In this document: positions 35,813 to 44,067 of the stretch, piece by piece
Layout of the letters: every line of letters starts with the position of its first letter
Numbering within the stretch: the stretch's first letter is position 1
DNA from: Roseiflexaceae bacterium
GTDB lineage: Bacteria > Chloroflexota > Chloroflexia > Chloroflexales > Roseiflexaceae
Direction of reading: 5' to 3'
Assembly: GCA_947474225.1 (NCBI GenBank)
Contig: CANJHS010000005.1
Span: 1 to 64,000 of the forward strand
DNA length: 64,000 nt
Made by a program: the position numbers and the translations under genes
Notes under the pieces: model-generated
Told to the model about the DNA's origin: nothing
The model's database searches: none
What the model saw: the letters and a program-made list of their open reading frames with translations, nothing else

Positions 35813-35821
35813 ACTCTACGA

Positions 35822-35839
35822 ACCCCCTCCCCGGGGGGT
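35822..35839. promoter_or_regulatory. CsoR-type operator
   Basis: ACCCCCT-CCCC-GGGGGGT is a GC-rich pseudo-palindrome with the C-run/G-run form known for CsoR operators. It lies at about +4 to +21 of the transcript, 16 bp before csoR, well placed for autoregulation by copper-free CsoR. Confidence 0.7.
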
Positions 35840-35854
35840 GGCGAGGAGGACGAT

Positions 35855-36127
35855 ATGGCACACGACAAAGCCCCCATCGTGAAGCGCCTGCGCACCATCG
35901 AAGGACACGTGCGCGGAGTGGAACGAATGGTCGACGAGGACGCCTATTGCATCGATATTTTGATGCAGATAGATGCCATACAAAAGGCACTCGATCATGT
36001 CGGTCGGCTGGTGCTCGATGGGCACCTGCACGGCTGTGTGACAACAGCCATCCGCAGTGAAGACGCTACCGAACGGGAACGGGTGATTGGTGAATTGATG
36101 CACGTGATGCAAGAACGGAGAAAGTGA
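35855..36127 (+). CDS. csoR: Copper-sensing repressor, CsoR family
   Basis: A 90-residue all-helical regulator; GAGGAGGA lies four bases before the ATG at 35855, and an earlier in-frame start would run through the operator. The Cu(I) ligands are Cys32 (AYCIDIL), His57 and Cys61 (DGHLHGC), the C-H-C triad of true CsoR proteins. With copper bound it leaves the DNA and the operon is expressed. The operator in front of it and the copper chaperone and pump behind it agree with this. Its stop overlaps the copZ start (TGATG). Confidence 0.93.
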   Translation: MAHDKAPIVKRLRTIEGHVRGVERMVDEDAYCIDILMQIDAIQKALDHVGRLVLDGHLHGCVTTAIRSEDATERERVIGELMHVMQERRK

Positions 36128-36357
36128 TGACCGAGCTTACCTTACATGTTGCTGGAGTGAGCTGTGGAGGCTGTGCGAGCCGTGTCAATGCGGCATTGGT
36201 TGCTGTCTCTGGGGTCGAAACAGCGGTTGTGAATGAAGAACGCACCCGTGTGGTCGTGCGTGGGCAATCCTTAGAGCGCTCACCCCTTGTTGCTGCAGTA
36301 GTGAAGGCAGGCTTCCAGGTGCTTGATTCCGCAGCGATTCCGCTGACGGGAGCCTAG
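36127..36357 (+). CDS. copZ: Copper chaperone, HMA domain (CopZ-like)
   Basis: A 76-residue single heavy-metal-associated domain with the metal site GVSCGGCASRV (Cys-x-x-Cys). The ATG at 36127 overlaps the csoR stop; a GTG one codon earlier is possible. It carries Cu(I) in the cytoplasm to the P-type ATPase encoded 27 bp downstream. Its length and position match CopZ of Gram-positive-type cop operons. Gly in the C-G-G-C site is a small change from the usual C-x-x-C spacer. Confidence 0.9.
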   Translation: MTELTLHVAGVSCGGCASRVNAALVAVSGVETAVVNEERTRVVVRGQSLERSPLVAAVVKAGFQVLDSAAIPLTGA

Positions 36358-36384
36358 TTCCGCCTCGGTGGCGGTGGAGGATCG

Positions 36385-38865
36385 ATGACGAATCTCGAAT
36401 CACAAATGGAACTCGCTGTCAGCGGGATGACCTGTGCAAGCTGTGTGTTGCGCGTTGAAAAAACGCTCCGCAAGATTGACGGGGTTACGGACGTAACCGT
36501 GACGTTGGCGGATGAACATGCGTCGTTTCGTGCACCACGTGCGAGTCTCGCGCTGGCAGTTACTGCCATACAAAAGGCAGGCTACGGCGTTATCCAAGAC
36601 TCGATCGAACTCCCCGTCACCGGCATGACCTGTGCGAGCTGTAGTGCCCGGGTCGAGAAGGCCCTTGCAAGAGTCCCTGGCGTCTTGACTGCGCATGTCA
36701 ATCTGGCCGATGAACACGCACTCGTTACCTCCATTGGCGCAATGGTCAGTCGCGCACAATTGATTGCTGCGGTCGAAAAGGCCGGGTACGGCGTCATCGC
36801 GGTGGCTGACCAGGCAGATGCAGAAGACTCCGAGGCGCGTGCGCGAGCAGCCGAGCTCGCAATTCGTTGGCGTCGCTTGTGGGTCGCGGTGGCCGCCACC
36901 ACCCCGTTGTTTATCATATCGATGGTCAAAGATTTCGGCTTCATTGCACCCTTCCCACTGGGGAGCGCCGTCGCCATGGTCGCTGAATTCGGTACCGAAC
37001 ACATGCACATGCTGCCGGCGAATCTCGATGCGTGGAATTGGCTGTTCCTCTTACTCGCGCTACCGGTGCAGAGTTATGCCGCACTCGATTTTTATCGCCA
37101 TGCCTGGGGTGCGCTGCGCGCGCGCACTGCCAACATGGATTCATTAATTGTTTTGGGGTCGAGCGCGGCGTTTTGGTATAGCACGGTGTTGCTGCTGGCA
37201 GGGGGCGTCGGCCACGTCTACTACGAAACTGCAGCGATGATTATCACACTTATCTTGGTAGGCAAGTTGCTCGAGAGTCGGGCCCGGAGCCAAGCGAGTA
37301 CCGCGGTGCGGACGTTGATTGGCCTGCAACCCAAAACGACCCGTATCCTGCGCGCTGGAGAATCGGTTGAGGTGCCCACGTCGAGTATCCGCCGCGGCGA
37401 CATCATCGTTGTCTACCCAAGCGAGCGCATCGCGGTCGACGGAACTATCACCATGGGTACGACGACGATTGATGAGAGTATGCTGACGGGCGAAAGCCTG
37501 CCCGTTACCAAGAGCATCGATCACCGCGTCATAGGCGCGTCGGTCAATCTGACTGGCCAAATCCACGTGCGTGCAGACGCAATTGGGAGTGATAGTGTGC
37601 TTTCCCAAATGGTGCGCATGGTGCGCCAAGCCCAAGGGAGTCGAGCTCCCGTGCAAAACCTCGTAGACACTATAGCAGCCGTGTTTGTACCGGTCATCAT
37701 CGTCATCGCCATGGTCACGTTTATCGGTTGGTGGATGGCCGGAGCTGGGCTCACCCAGGCATTGATGTACGCGGTGGCGGTACTCGTCATCGCATGCCCG
37801 TGTGCCCTCGGGTTGGCTACACCAACCGCGATTATGGTCGCGAGCGGCGTCGGTGCACGGCGTGGGATTTTGGTGAAAGGGGCCGCCGCCCTCGAACGGT
37901 TGGCTGCGGTGTCCATCATGGCATTCGACAAAACAGGCACCTTAACAGTCGGCGCTCCACAAGTCCATGACGTCGTGCCTGCCGATCAACGCGCAACGAT
38001 ATTGACTGTTGGTGGTGCCATTGCTCAGGGCAGTACCCACCCACTGTCGCAGGCAATGGTGCGCGCCGCACAGGCGGAAGGGTTGGTCCTCGCGCGGGCA
38101 AATGATCGGAGCGACCAAGCAGGACTCGGCGCGCAGGGGACGGTCGATGGTGTGTCTGTGGTGATAGGCAATCTCGCAGCAATGCAAGCAGCCCAGATTG
38201 ACTGTACCAGCTGGGATTTAGCCATTGCCGACATGGCAGCCAGTGGTCAGAGCACGGTGCTCGTCGCACGTGCCGGGGTCGTTATTGGTGTTGTCGGAAT
38301 GCGCGACACGGCTCGGCCTGAGGCGGCAGCAGTCATCGCCCAGTTGCGCTCCCAGCAGATCCGGAGCGTCATGCTATCAGGCGATACCGTCGCAACCGCG
38401 ACGCAAGTCGCTGCCAGTTTGGGTATCGATCAGGTCATCGCAGGTGTCATCCCCGCCCAAAAAGTAGACACCATCATTGCGCTCCAAACCGACGGTGTAG
38501 TAGCCATGGTGGGCGACGGTATCAACGATGCCCCTGCGCTTGCGCGTGCCAATGTCGGTATTGCGATGGGCAGCGGCACCGATGTCGCAATCGAAACCGC
38601 CGATGTCATCCTGATGCGGCCAGACCTTCAATTGCTGGTCACCGCACTGGCACTCGGGCGGCGGACCATGCAAACCATCCGTTGGAATCTCTTTTGGGCC
38701 TTTGGCTACAATGTGATTGGGATTCCTATTGCCGCAGGACTGTTGGCGCCTTGGTGGGGCATTCAGCTCAGCCCAATCGTCGCAGCGGCTGCAATGGCCT
38801 GTAGCTCGGTGTTTGTCGTCACCAATTCGCTGCGCATCGCACGTGCCCGTGGATTGCAGGAATGA
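36385..38865 (+). CDS. copA: Cu(I)-exporting P1B-type ATPase
   Basis: An 826-residue pump; GGAGG lies four bases before the ATG. Two N-terminal HMA domains have GMTCASC sites (Cys17/20 and Cys83/86). Eight membrane helices are expected, with the CPC metal site (VIACPCALGLATPT), the phosphorylation site DKTGTLT, the TGES actuator motif (MLTGESLP) and the hinge GDGINDAPALA. YN in FGYNVIGIP and MxxSS in MACSSVFVV are the Cu(I) specificity residues. It exports copper from the cytoplasm under CsoR control. The next gene overlaps its stop by ATGA. Confidence 0.96.
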   Translation: MTNLESQMELAVSGMTCASCVLRVEKTLRKIDGVTDVTVTLADEHASFRAPRASLALAVTAIQKAGYGVIQDSIELPVTGMTCASCSARVEKALARVPGVLTAHVNLADEHALVTSIGAMVSRAQLIAAVEKAGYGVIAVADQADAEDSEARARAAELAIRWRRLWVAVAATTPLFIISMVKDFGFIAPFPLGSAVAMVAEFGTEHMHMLPANLDAWNWLFLLLALPVQSYAALDFYRHAWGALRARTANMDSLIVLGSSAAFWYSTVLLLAGGVGHVYYETAAMIITLILVGKLLESRARSQASTAVRTLIGLQPKTTRILRAGESVEVPTSSIRRGDIIVVYPSERIAVDGTITMGTTTIDESMLTGESLPVTKSIDHRVIGASVNLTGQIHVRADAIGSDSVLSQMVRMVRQAQGSRAPVQNLVDTIAAVFVPVIIVIAMVTFIGWWMAGAGLTQALMYAVAVLVIACPCALGLATPTAIMVASGVGARRGILVKGAAALERLAAVSIMAFDKTGTLTVGAPQVHDVVPADQRATILTVGGAIAQGSTHPLSQAMVRAAQAEGLVLARANDRSDQAGLGAQGTVDGVSVVIGNLAAMQAAQIDCTSWDLAIADMAASGQSTVLVARAGVVIGVVGMRDTARPEAAAVIAQLRSQQIRSVMLSGDTVATATQVAASLGIDQVIAGVIPAQKVDTIIALQTDGVVAMVGDGINDAPALARANVGIAMGSGTDVAIETADVILMRPDLQLLVTALALGRRTMQTIRWNLFWAFGYNVIGIPIAAGLLAPWWGIQLSPIVAAAAMACSSVFVVTNSLRIARARGLQE

Positions 38866-39761
38866 CTGTCGCCAAGCTCCATCCCGGTGAGGTCGACATC
38901 AATGCTGCGTTGGTTCAGCAGTTGCTCCGTCAGCAAGCGCCAGCCTGGGCTGACCAATCCCTGACGCTGGTCGACTCTGCAGGTACAGACCATGTGCTCT
39001 ACCAGCTGGGTACCGATGCGGTGGTTCGGCTGCCACGCATCGGCTGGGCGGATGATCAAGCTGCTCGTGAATCGGCTTGGTTGCCCATCATCGCACCGTT
39101 TCTCCCAGTGGCAGTACCGCAGCCACTGTTCCTCGGTGCACCGACCATCGTCTACCCCTGGCACTGGTCCATCTATCGCTGGTTACCCGGCGACGACGCG
39201 CTCTCGTCACCGCCCACCGACGAACAGGCAGCTGCACAGATCTTGGCGTCCATCGTTGAAGGTATGCGCCTCGTACCGACGAGTGGCGGCAGCAGGCGGG
39301 GCAGCCGCGGCGGAACGCTTCAGGCCCGTCACGACGATACCCATGCCGCCCTCCGTTCACTGGTACCACTGGGATTGGTCGACACAAGTCGTGCTGCACA
39401 ACTCTGGCTGCAATGGGTCGCTGAACCCGTCAGTGCCGATGCAGCGGTGTGGTTCCACACCGACATCCACGGGGGGAATCTCCTTGTCGTCGACGGCCGT
39501 ATCAGCGCGTTGATCGATTTTGGTGGGCTGACCCTGGGCGATCCGGCGGTCGATTTGACCGTCGCCTGGTCGATGCTCAGCGAACCGGCGCGATCGGTCT
39601 TTGCCGAGCAGCTGGCGGTCGATCCCACGCAATGGCGTCGTGGGCAAGCCTGGGCATTATCGATTGCCCTCATCCAATTGCCGTATTACTACGTGAATAA
39701 TCCAGTTCTGGCGGGCATAGCGCGCCGGACCATACAGACAATACTACGTGCGAATGCATGA
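38862..39761 (+). CDS. Aminoglycoside-phosphotransferase-family (APH) kinase
   Basis: A 299-residue kinase-fold protein starting inside the copA stop codon. The catalytic loop is HTDIHGGNLL (usual form HGDxxxxN, here Thr replaces Gly) and the metal site is LIDFGGLTLGDPAVDL. The N-lobe has VVRLPRIGWADDQAARES, typical of the family around macrolide phosphotransferases and YcbJ-like proteins. It phosphorylates a small hydroxyl compound; resistance is possible but not shown. Its coupling to copA is unexpected. It may only share the transcript. Confidence 0.82.
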   Translation: MTVAKLHPGEVDINAALVQQLLRQQAPAWADQSLTLVDSAGTDHVLYQLGTDAVVRLPRIGWADDQAARESAWLPIIAPFLPVAVPQPLFLGAPTIVYPWHWSIYRWLPGDDALSSPPTDEQAAAQILASIVEGMRLVPTSGGSRRGSRGGTLQARHDDTHAALRSLVPLGLVDTSRAAQLWLQWVAEPVSADAAVWFHTDIHGGNLLVVDGRISALIDFGGLTLGDPAVDLTVAWSMLSEPARSVFAEQLAVDPTQWRRGQAWALSIALIQLPYYYVNNPVLAGIARRTIQTILRANA

Positions 39762-39773
39762 AGGAGTACGGGA

Positions 39774-40349
39774 ATGACGGGTCGATTTTCTCTATGGGTT
39801 CTTGTTGCGTTGGTTACGATGAGTTTGAGTGCCTGTGGTGGAGCGACGGCAGTGCAGCCAACCCCGACCAACGATGCTATGGCACACATGCTCCATCCGA
39901 CCACCAGCGCGGCCGATTTGGCCCTGCCATATGATGTGCGCTTCATCGATGGCATGATGATGCATCATCTCGCCGCCATCGATATGTCTAACGCAGCCCT
40001 CCAATATGCAGCTGATCCAAACGTCAAGGCGCTGGCGACAGCCATCATCAAGGATCAATCGACCGAAGTCACGCAGTTGCGTGATTGGCGGGCCAGCTGG
40101 TACCCTGATGCCCCGATGACCGCCGGGACGGGTGCCGATATGGGCGCGATGGAGGTCTCGAGCGACAGTGCAATCGCCTATGACGTGCGCTGGCTGAATG
40201 CAATGATTGACCACCACAAAGGCGCCGTCACTATGGCCACCGAAGCGCTGAGCAAAGCCGAGCACCCCGAACTCAAAACATTGGCCACGGCTATTATCAG
40301 TGCCCAAACACACGAAATCGAGCAGATGCAGGGCATGTTACCCAAATAG
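39774..40349 (+). CDS. DUF305 lipoprotein
   Basis: A 191-residue protein with GGAG before the ATG and a lipoprotein signal (VALVTMSLSACGG). Two DUF305 halves follow, each with the His/Met-rich signature: FIDGMMMHHLAAIDMS and WLNAMIDHHKGAVTMA, plus HEIEQMQGM at the end. The fold is ferritin-like, and the Met/His clusters suggest metal binding. DUF305 genes are often near copper-resistance genes, and here it closes the csoR-copZ-copA operon, so an extracytoplasmic copper role is a fair inference. A terminator follows. Confidence 0.87.
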   Translation: MTGRFSLWVLVALVTMSLSACGGATAVQPTPTNDAMAHMLHPTTSAADLALPYDVRFIDGMMMHHLAAIDMSNAALQYAADPNVKALATAIIKDQSTEVTQLRDWRASWYPDAPMTAGTGADMGAMEVSSDSAIAYDVRWLNAMIDHHKGAVTMATEALSKAEHPELKTLATAIISAQTHEIEQMQGMLPK

Positions 40350-40359
40350 CCAGGCAACG

Positions 40360-40394
40360 AACCGCCTTCGTGTCTGCACGAGGGCGGTTTTTGT
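40360..40394 (+). terminator. Terminator of the copper operon
   Basis: A 13-bp stem with one G-U pair (40360-40372 with 40377-40389), loop TCTG, then TTTTTG. Confidence 0.88.
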
Positions 40395-40475
40395 GTGAAA
40401 AAATATCCGCATGGTTCCACTGCGTGTCCATGTGCTGCCGCCCGCTGGCAGCGCCATTTCATCACCGGAGCGTAC

Positions 40476-40519
40476 AAAAAAACCGCACCGTCAGGCAGTG
40501 CTCTGCCAACGTCTGCGGT
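40476..40519 (-). terminator. Terminator of the SDR gene (minus strand)
   Basis: On the minus strand ACCGCA pairs with TGCGGT around an inner GGCAG-AGCA-CTGCC hairpin and is followed by seven T. It lies about 70 bp after the SDR stop. A second GC-rich hairpin (40549-40572) lies in between. Confidence 0.75.
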
Positions 40520-40586
40520 GGGGTTTGGATCGGACAATCTGCACGATGCCGCTGCGCCCTCGGGCGCAGCGGGTTTTCACATCCTG

Positions 40587-41399
40587 CTACTCAGAACGCC
40601 CCGTAAACGTACGCATCGTGTCGTATACCCCAAGCCACTTGCCCACGACGACGTCGAACCAGCGGGTCGGCAACAGCCCACGCACCAACGGCAGGACAGA
40701 GACAATCCATGGCGTGCGCACCCAGATGGCATTGCCTTGGATGCCAGCCAAAATTGCCTGTACGACTGCCAGCGGCTCGATGATGGGGATGATGGGTGAG
40801 CGTACCCCGGCAAACATCCCCGTACTGGTGTAATACGGCGTGACGGTGGTTACTTTCACGGCACTGCCCGCCTGTGCCAATTCGAGGCGAATGGAATCGG
40901 ACCATCCGATGGCTGCCCATTTGCTCGCACAATACACCGCCATGCGCGGGTTGCTGACCAGACCTGCAGCAGAGGCAATGGTGACGAGATGGCCGCGGTT
41001 TTGGGCAATCATACGCGGCAGGATGCGCAATCCAATGTGCATCGGGGCAAGTGCATTGATTGCCATTTCGCGGTCGATGGCAGCATCGGTTTGTTCGACA
41101 AACGGCTTGCCGACGATAATCCCTGCGTTGTTGATCAACAGGTCGACCGTAATGCCTTCTGCGTCCATGTCGGCAAGCGCTGCGTCTATTGCTTCGGCTG
41201 AGGTAATATCGACCACAGATCCATGGACACTATAGCCGTCTGCCCGCAACCGTGTGAGCGCAGTGTCGAGGGCGGATGCATTGATATCCCACAGGGTGAC
41301 ATGGCATGCGCCGGCTGCCAGCAATTGTTCGGTCATCAGCAGACCCAGTCCCGAGGCAGCACCAGTGATAAGGGCATGCGTGTTTTTGATGCGTGTCAT
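40587..41399 (-). CDS. Short-chain dehydrogenase/reductase
   Basis: A 270-residue classical SDR with TGAASGLG (cofactor loop), NNAG, catalytic Ser in IASAAG and Y-x-x-x-K in YCASK. It is slightly long because of a C-terminal tail of about 20 residues. It oxidises or reduces an alcohol or ketone; SDRs of this type act on lipids, retinoids or steroids, but no substrate can be named. A terminator separates it from the exporter gene upstream, so it may have its own promoter in the 65-bp gap. Confidence 0.85.
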   Translation of the reverse strand: MTRIKNTHALITGAASGLGLLMTEQLLAAGACHVTLWDINASALDTALTRLRADGYSVHGSVVDITSAEAIDAALADMDAEGITVDLLINNAGIIVGKPFVEQTDAAIDREMAINALAPMHIGLRILPRMIAQNRGHLVTIASAAGLVSNPRMAVYCASKWAAIGWSDSIRLELAQAGSAVKVTTVTPYYTSTGMFAGVRSPIIPIIEPLAVVQAILAGIQGNAIWVRTPWIVSVLPLVRGLLPTRWFDVVVGKWLGVYDTMRTFTGRSE

Positions 41400-41418
41400 A
41401 GCTCACCAGATATGCAAA

Positions 41419-41442
41419 CGCGGTACTCGGATGAGTACCGCG
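41419..41442 (-). terminator. Terminator after the DHA2-type exporter gene
   Basis: A perfect 10-bp stem CGCGGTACTC/GAGTACCGCG with a 4-nt loop and TTTG on the minus strand, 22 bp past the stop. Confidence 0.75.
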
Positions 41443-41463
41443 GCGCAGCGAATGCAAGAGGGT

Positions 41464-43089
41464 TTAGTGGCCGACGGATGCTTTCTTTTGCATTTCGGAA
41501 CGGCCTTCCCATTTGCCAGGCCAGCCAGGCAAGAGGAGGCCGAATACGATAGCAGCCAAACCGACGTAGAAGGTCAACAAGTACGCAGCCTCAAAGCCTT
41601 TGACGTTCTGGTCACAGGCTGCTTGGATCTGGGCACGGATGGCTACTTTGGCAGGGGCTGCCTGGGCGGTGGGCAGGTCTTTCAGCTTCGCAGCTGCAGC
41701 AGGTGGGATGTTGTCTTCGGGAGCGACACCAGGCGTTTCGCACAGACCGAACGGCGCGCGTACCCCTGTCGTGGCTTCCTCAGCTTGATTTTGCAGACTT
41801 TTGACTTCAGCCGACAATGTGCTGGTCAGAACCGTGGCCAAGATAGCGACACCAATCGACTGCACCACAAAACGCGTGCCGTTCACCAGTGATGATGCTC
41901 GGGCAATCTTCGGCCCTGGCGCACTGCTCAGCGCGGTCGCAAAGGTGGTCTGCACCGTCAGGCCGAGTGCAATCCCACGTAATGCCAAGAGCCACATAAT
42001 CGTGGTAATGGAAGTTGTCGCCTGGATTTGGGTGAATTGCCACGTGTTGATGACCAAAATAGTGAAGCCGAGAGTTATGAGTGGTCGTGGTCCGATTTTG
42101 TCGAAGAATCGTCCGGCGAGCGGGGTCATAAATCCGGCTGTAATCGCCAGTGGCAAAAGCGTTAAACCGCTCTGATATGCGCTATACCCACGTAGTGCTT
42201 GCAGGTACACCGGCATGAGGAACTCAGCACCGAACAATGCTACGACGCTGACATACCCAATCACGTTCGCAATGGCAAAGGTAGGCGTGCGGAACAAGCG
42301 CAAATCGAGCATCGGTTCTTCGGCGACGAACAATTCGACGATTATCCACGCAATAATCGATACGGCGCCGACGGCGTACCAGGTAAGTACCGACGAATCG
42401 GTCCAACCGTAGTTACCCACCAAAGAGCTGGCATAGAGGACCGATCCAAATCCCACGCTCGCCGTTGCGATGCCGATGGGGTCAGACTTGACCTTGCGCT
42501 GTGCCGCATCGGTCGGGAGCCACAGTGTCGAAACGATGTAGCCACCAATGCCAATAGGAATGTTGATAAAGAAGATCCAGCGCCAAAAATCGATGTCGAC
42601 CAACCATCCACCCATGATGGGACCGAGGGCGGGGGCCAACACCAGCGCAATGCCAAAGAAGCCGAACGCCATACCCTGCTCTTTGGCAGGGAAGGTGCGG
42701 TAGATAAACGCCGGTCCGAGCGGTTGGGCAAGACCGCCACCGATGCCCTGGAAGGCACGAGCGATAATCAACACCGTCAGACTCGGGGCCAAACCACAGG
42801 CGAGCGACGAGGCGGCAAAAAGCGCCAACCCAATCGTATAAATCCGTTTTGGTCCAAAACGATCTGCGAGATAGCCGCTGATGGGCGTGACGATGCCCAA
42901 CGACAAGGTGTAGACGCTGATAATCCATTGGGCGTCGTTGAGGGTTGCGCCGTATTCACGGCGGAGCGTCTGGAAGGCGACGTTGACCACTGTCGTGTCG
43001 AGAATAATCATGAAAATCCCGAATACGACCGAAATCAGAACCTTCCACTTTGCTTCGAGACCTGCGCGCGCAGGAGCTGCTGTTGTCAC
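41464..43089 (-). CDS. MFS multidrug exporter, DHA2 (EmrB/QacA) family
   Basis: A 541-residue transporter read from GTG 43089, with AAGGAA upstream; the longer reading runs into the upstream terminator. The layout fits 14 helices. Motifs are FMIILDTTVVNVA (helix 1, DHA2 motif D1), LADRFGPKR (motif A), ARAFQGIGGGLAQPLGPAFI (motif B) and ALGPIMGGWLVD (motif C). A loop of about 90 residues between the last helices is unusual and holds two Cys. It should expel drugs or metabolites with proton exchange. No local regulator is seen. Confidence 0.9.
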   Translation of the reverse strand: MTTAAPARAGLEAKWKVLISVVFGIFMIILDTTVVNVAFQTLRREYGATLNDAQWIISVYTLSLGIVTPISGYLADRFGPKRIYTIGLALFAASSLACGLAPSLTVLIIARAFQGIGGGLAQPLGPAFIYRTFPAKEQGMAFGFFGIALVLAPALGPIMGGWLVDIDFWRWIFFINIPIGIGGYIVSTLWLPTDAAQRKVKSDPIGIATASVGFGSVLYASSLVGNYGWTDSSVLTWYAVGAVSIIAWIIVELFVAEEPMLDLRLFRTPTFAIANVIGYVSVVALFGAEFLMPVYLQALRGYSAYQSGLTLLPLAITAGFMTPLAGRFFDKIGPRPLITLGFTILVINTWQFTQIQATTSITTIMWLLALRGIALGLTVQTTFATALSSAPGPKIARASSLVNGTRFVVQSIGVAILATVLTSTLSAEVKSLQNQAEEATTGVRAPFGLCETPGVAPEDNIPPAAAAKLKDLPTAQAAPAKVAIRAQIQAACDQNVKGFEAAYLLTFYVGLAAIVFGLLLPGWPGKWEGRSEMQKKASVGH

Positions 43090-43118
43090 TGGTGTTCCTT
43101 TGCAAAAATCTAAACAAA

Positions 43119-43148
43119 CGGTTCTATCCGTGTGTACGGATAGAACCG
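43119..43148 (-). terminator. Terminator after the phosphodiesterase-like gene
   Basis: A perfect 13-bp stem CGGTTCTATCCGT/ACGGATAGAACCG with loop of 4, then TTTGTTT on the minus strand. Confidence 0.88.
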
Positions 43149-43176
43149 CGCGGTGTATCTCTCGATTGGGCACATG

Positions 43177-43959
43177 TTATGCGTCGCTGAACATCTCGTC
43201 CACTGCGGTGCCGTTCCAGTCTTCGTGCATGCCGATGCCGAGCATGCGGGCGAGGGTGGGTGCGGTGTCGATCAGCGAGACGCTCCGTGTGATGGTGTAG
43301 TTGGCCTTGATGCGTGGTCCAGCCGCCATCCACGGGATGTTCATGTCTTCGGGCATATCCGTGCCATGGGTACGGTCATGACCGCCATGGTCTGCTTGGA
43401 TGACCACATGACTCTCGACGGGGATGGTTGCGAGCAATTCGCCGACCATTGTGTCGACATGGGTGAGTTGGTCGAGGTAGCCCTGCTCCATCCAGCCATA
43501 CGCATGGCCGGCGGTGTCTACCGAGCCATAGTAGATGAATGCAAAGTCGTACCGATTGGACCTGACCACACGCATGGCCTCTTGGTGCATTTCGTCGTCG
43601 TAGCTTGCATCCAACGGCGGTTCGTGACACCAGCTGTACGAGAGTTGCTCGGGCCGCGCCATGTCGCGCAACGGCTCCCAATTATGCACGAAGGCGGATT
43701 TTTTGCCGTGCATGCGCGCGACTTCGACCAAACCCGGCAGTGGTCGTGCCATCGGGATATAGTGGTTGGTCGTGATTCCATGACGCCCAGGCGGCACGGA
43801 GTGGAAGATGGATGTATGGCACGGCAAGGTCATACTTGGCATCACACTTTGGGCGCGCATCGTGCTCGCGCCACGGCGCATGAATGCCTGTAAGTTGACA
43901 CATTTTGCCGCGTCGATCGCATCAGGACGCATGCCATCGATCATCACAAACACCACCAT
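43177..43959 (-). CDS. Alkaline-phosphatase-superfamily phosphodiesterase/nucleotide pyrophosphatase-like
   Basis: A 260-residue protein with GAGGAGG before the ATG. Metal and nucleophile positions of the family are visible: FVMIDGMRPD (Asp), SMTLPCHTSIF (Thr nucleophile), DTAGHAYGW (Asp/His), and VVIQADHGGHDRTHG (Asp/His pairs). The protein is short for the family but has all core motifs and no signal peptide, so it acts in the cytoplasm. It would hydrolyse phosphodiesters or pyrophosphates. The divergent gene is a decarboxylase of the mevalonate type. Confidence 0.85.
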   Translation of the reverse strand: MVVFVMIDGMRPDAIDAAKCVNLQAFMRRGASTMRAQSVMPSMTLPCHTSIFHSVPPGRHGITTNHYIPMARPLPGLVEVARMHGKKSAFVHNWEPLRDMARPEQLSYSWCHEPPLDASYDDEMHQEAMRVVRSNRYDFAFIYYGSVDTAGHAYGWMEQGYLDQLTHVDTMVGELLATIPVESHVVIQADHGGHDRTHGTDMPEDMNIPWMAAGPRIKANYTITRSVSLIDTAPTLARMLGIGMHEDWNGTAVDEMFSDA

Positions 43960-44023
43960 GCGGGACCTCCTCTATACGTGCGAATCTGCTGATACGTCAC
44001 AAGAGACCTCAGCATGTGAATAA

Positions 44024-44032
44024 TGGTACACT
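44024..44032 (+). promoter_or_regulatory. Extended -10 promoter candidate for the GHMP gene
   Basis: TG-G-TACACT (-10 at 44027-44032), 35 bases before the start codon; no clear -35. Confidence 0.45.
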
Positions 44033-44067
44033 AAATTATCTCTACCGAATTGGAACGAGGCATACAG

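Noticed and set aside
40549-40572. A plus-strand terminator
   Set aside because: The GC-rich hairpin is followed by GTTTTC on the plus strand, but the copper operon already ends at the terminator 150 bp upstream; its role is unclear.
42199-43113. A 304-codon open frame on the plus strand
   Set aside because: Antisense to the DHA2-type exporter; highly charged low-quality sequence without domains.
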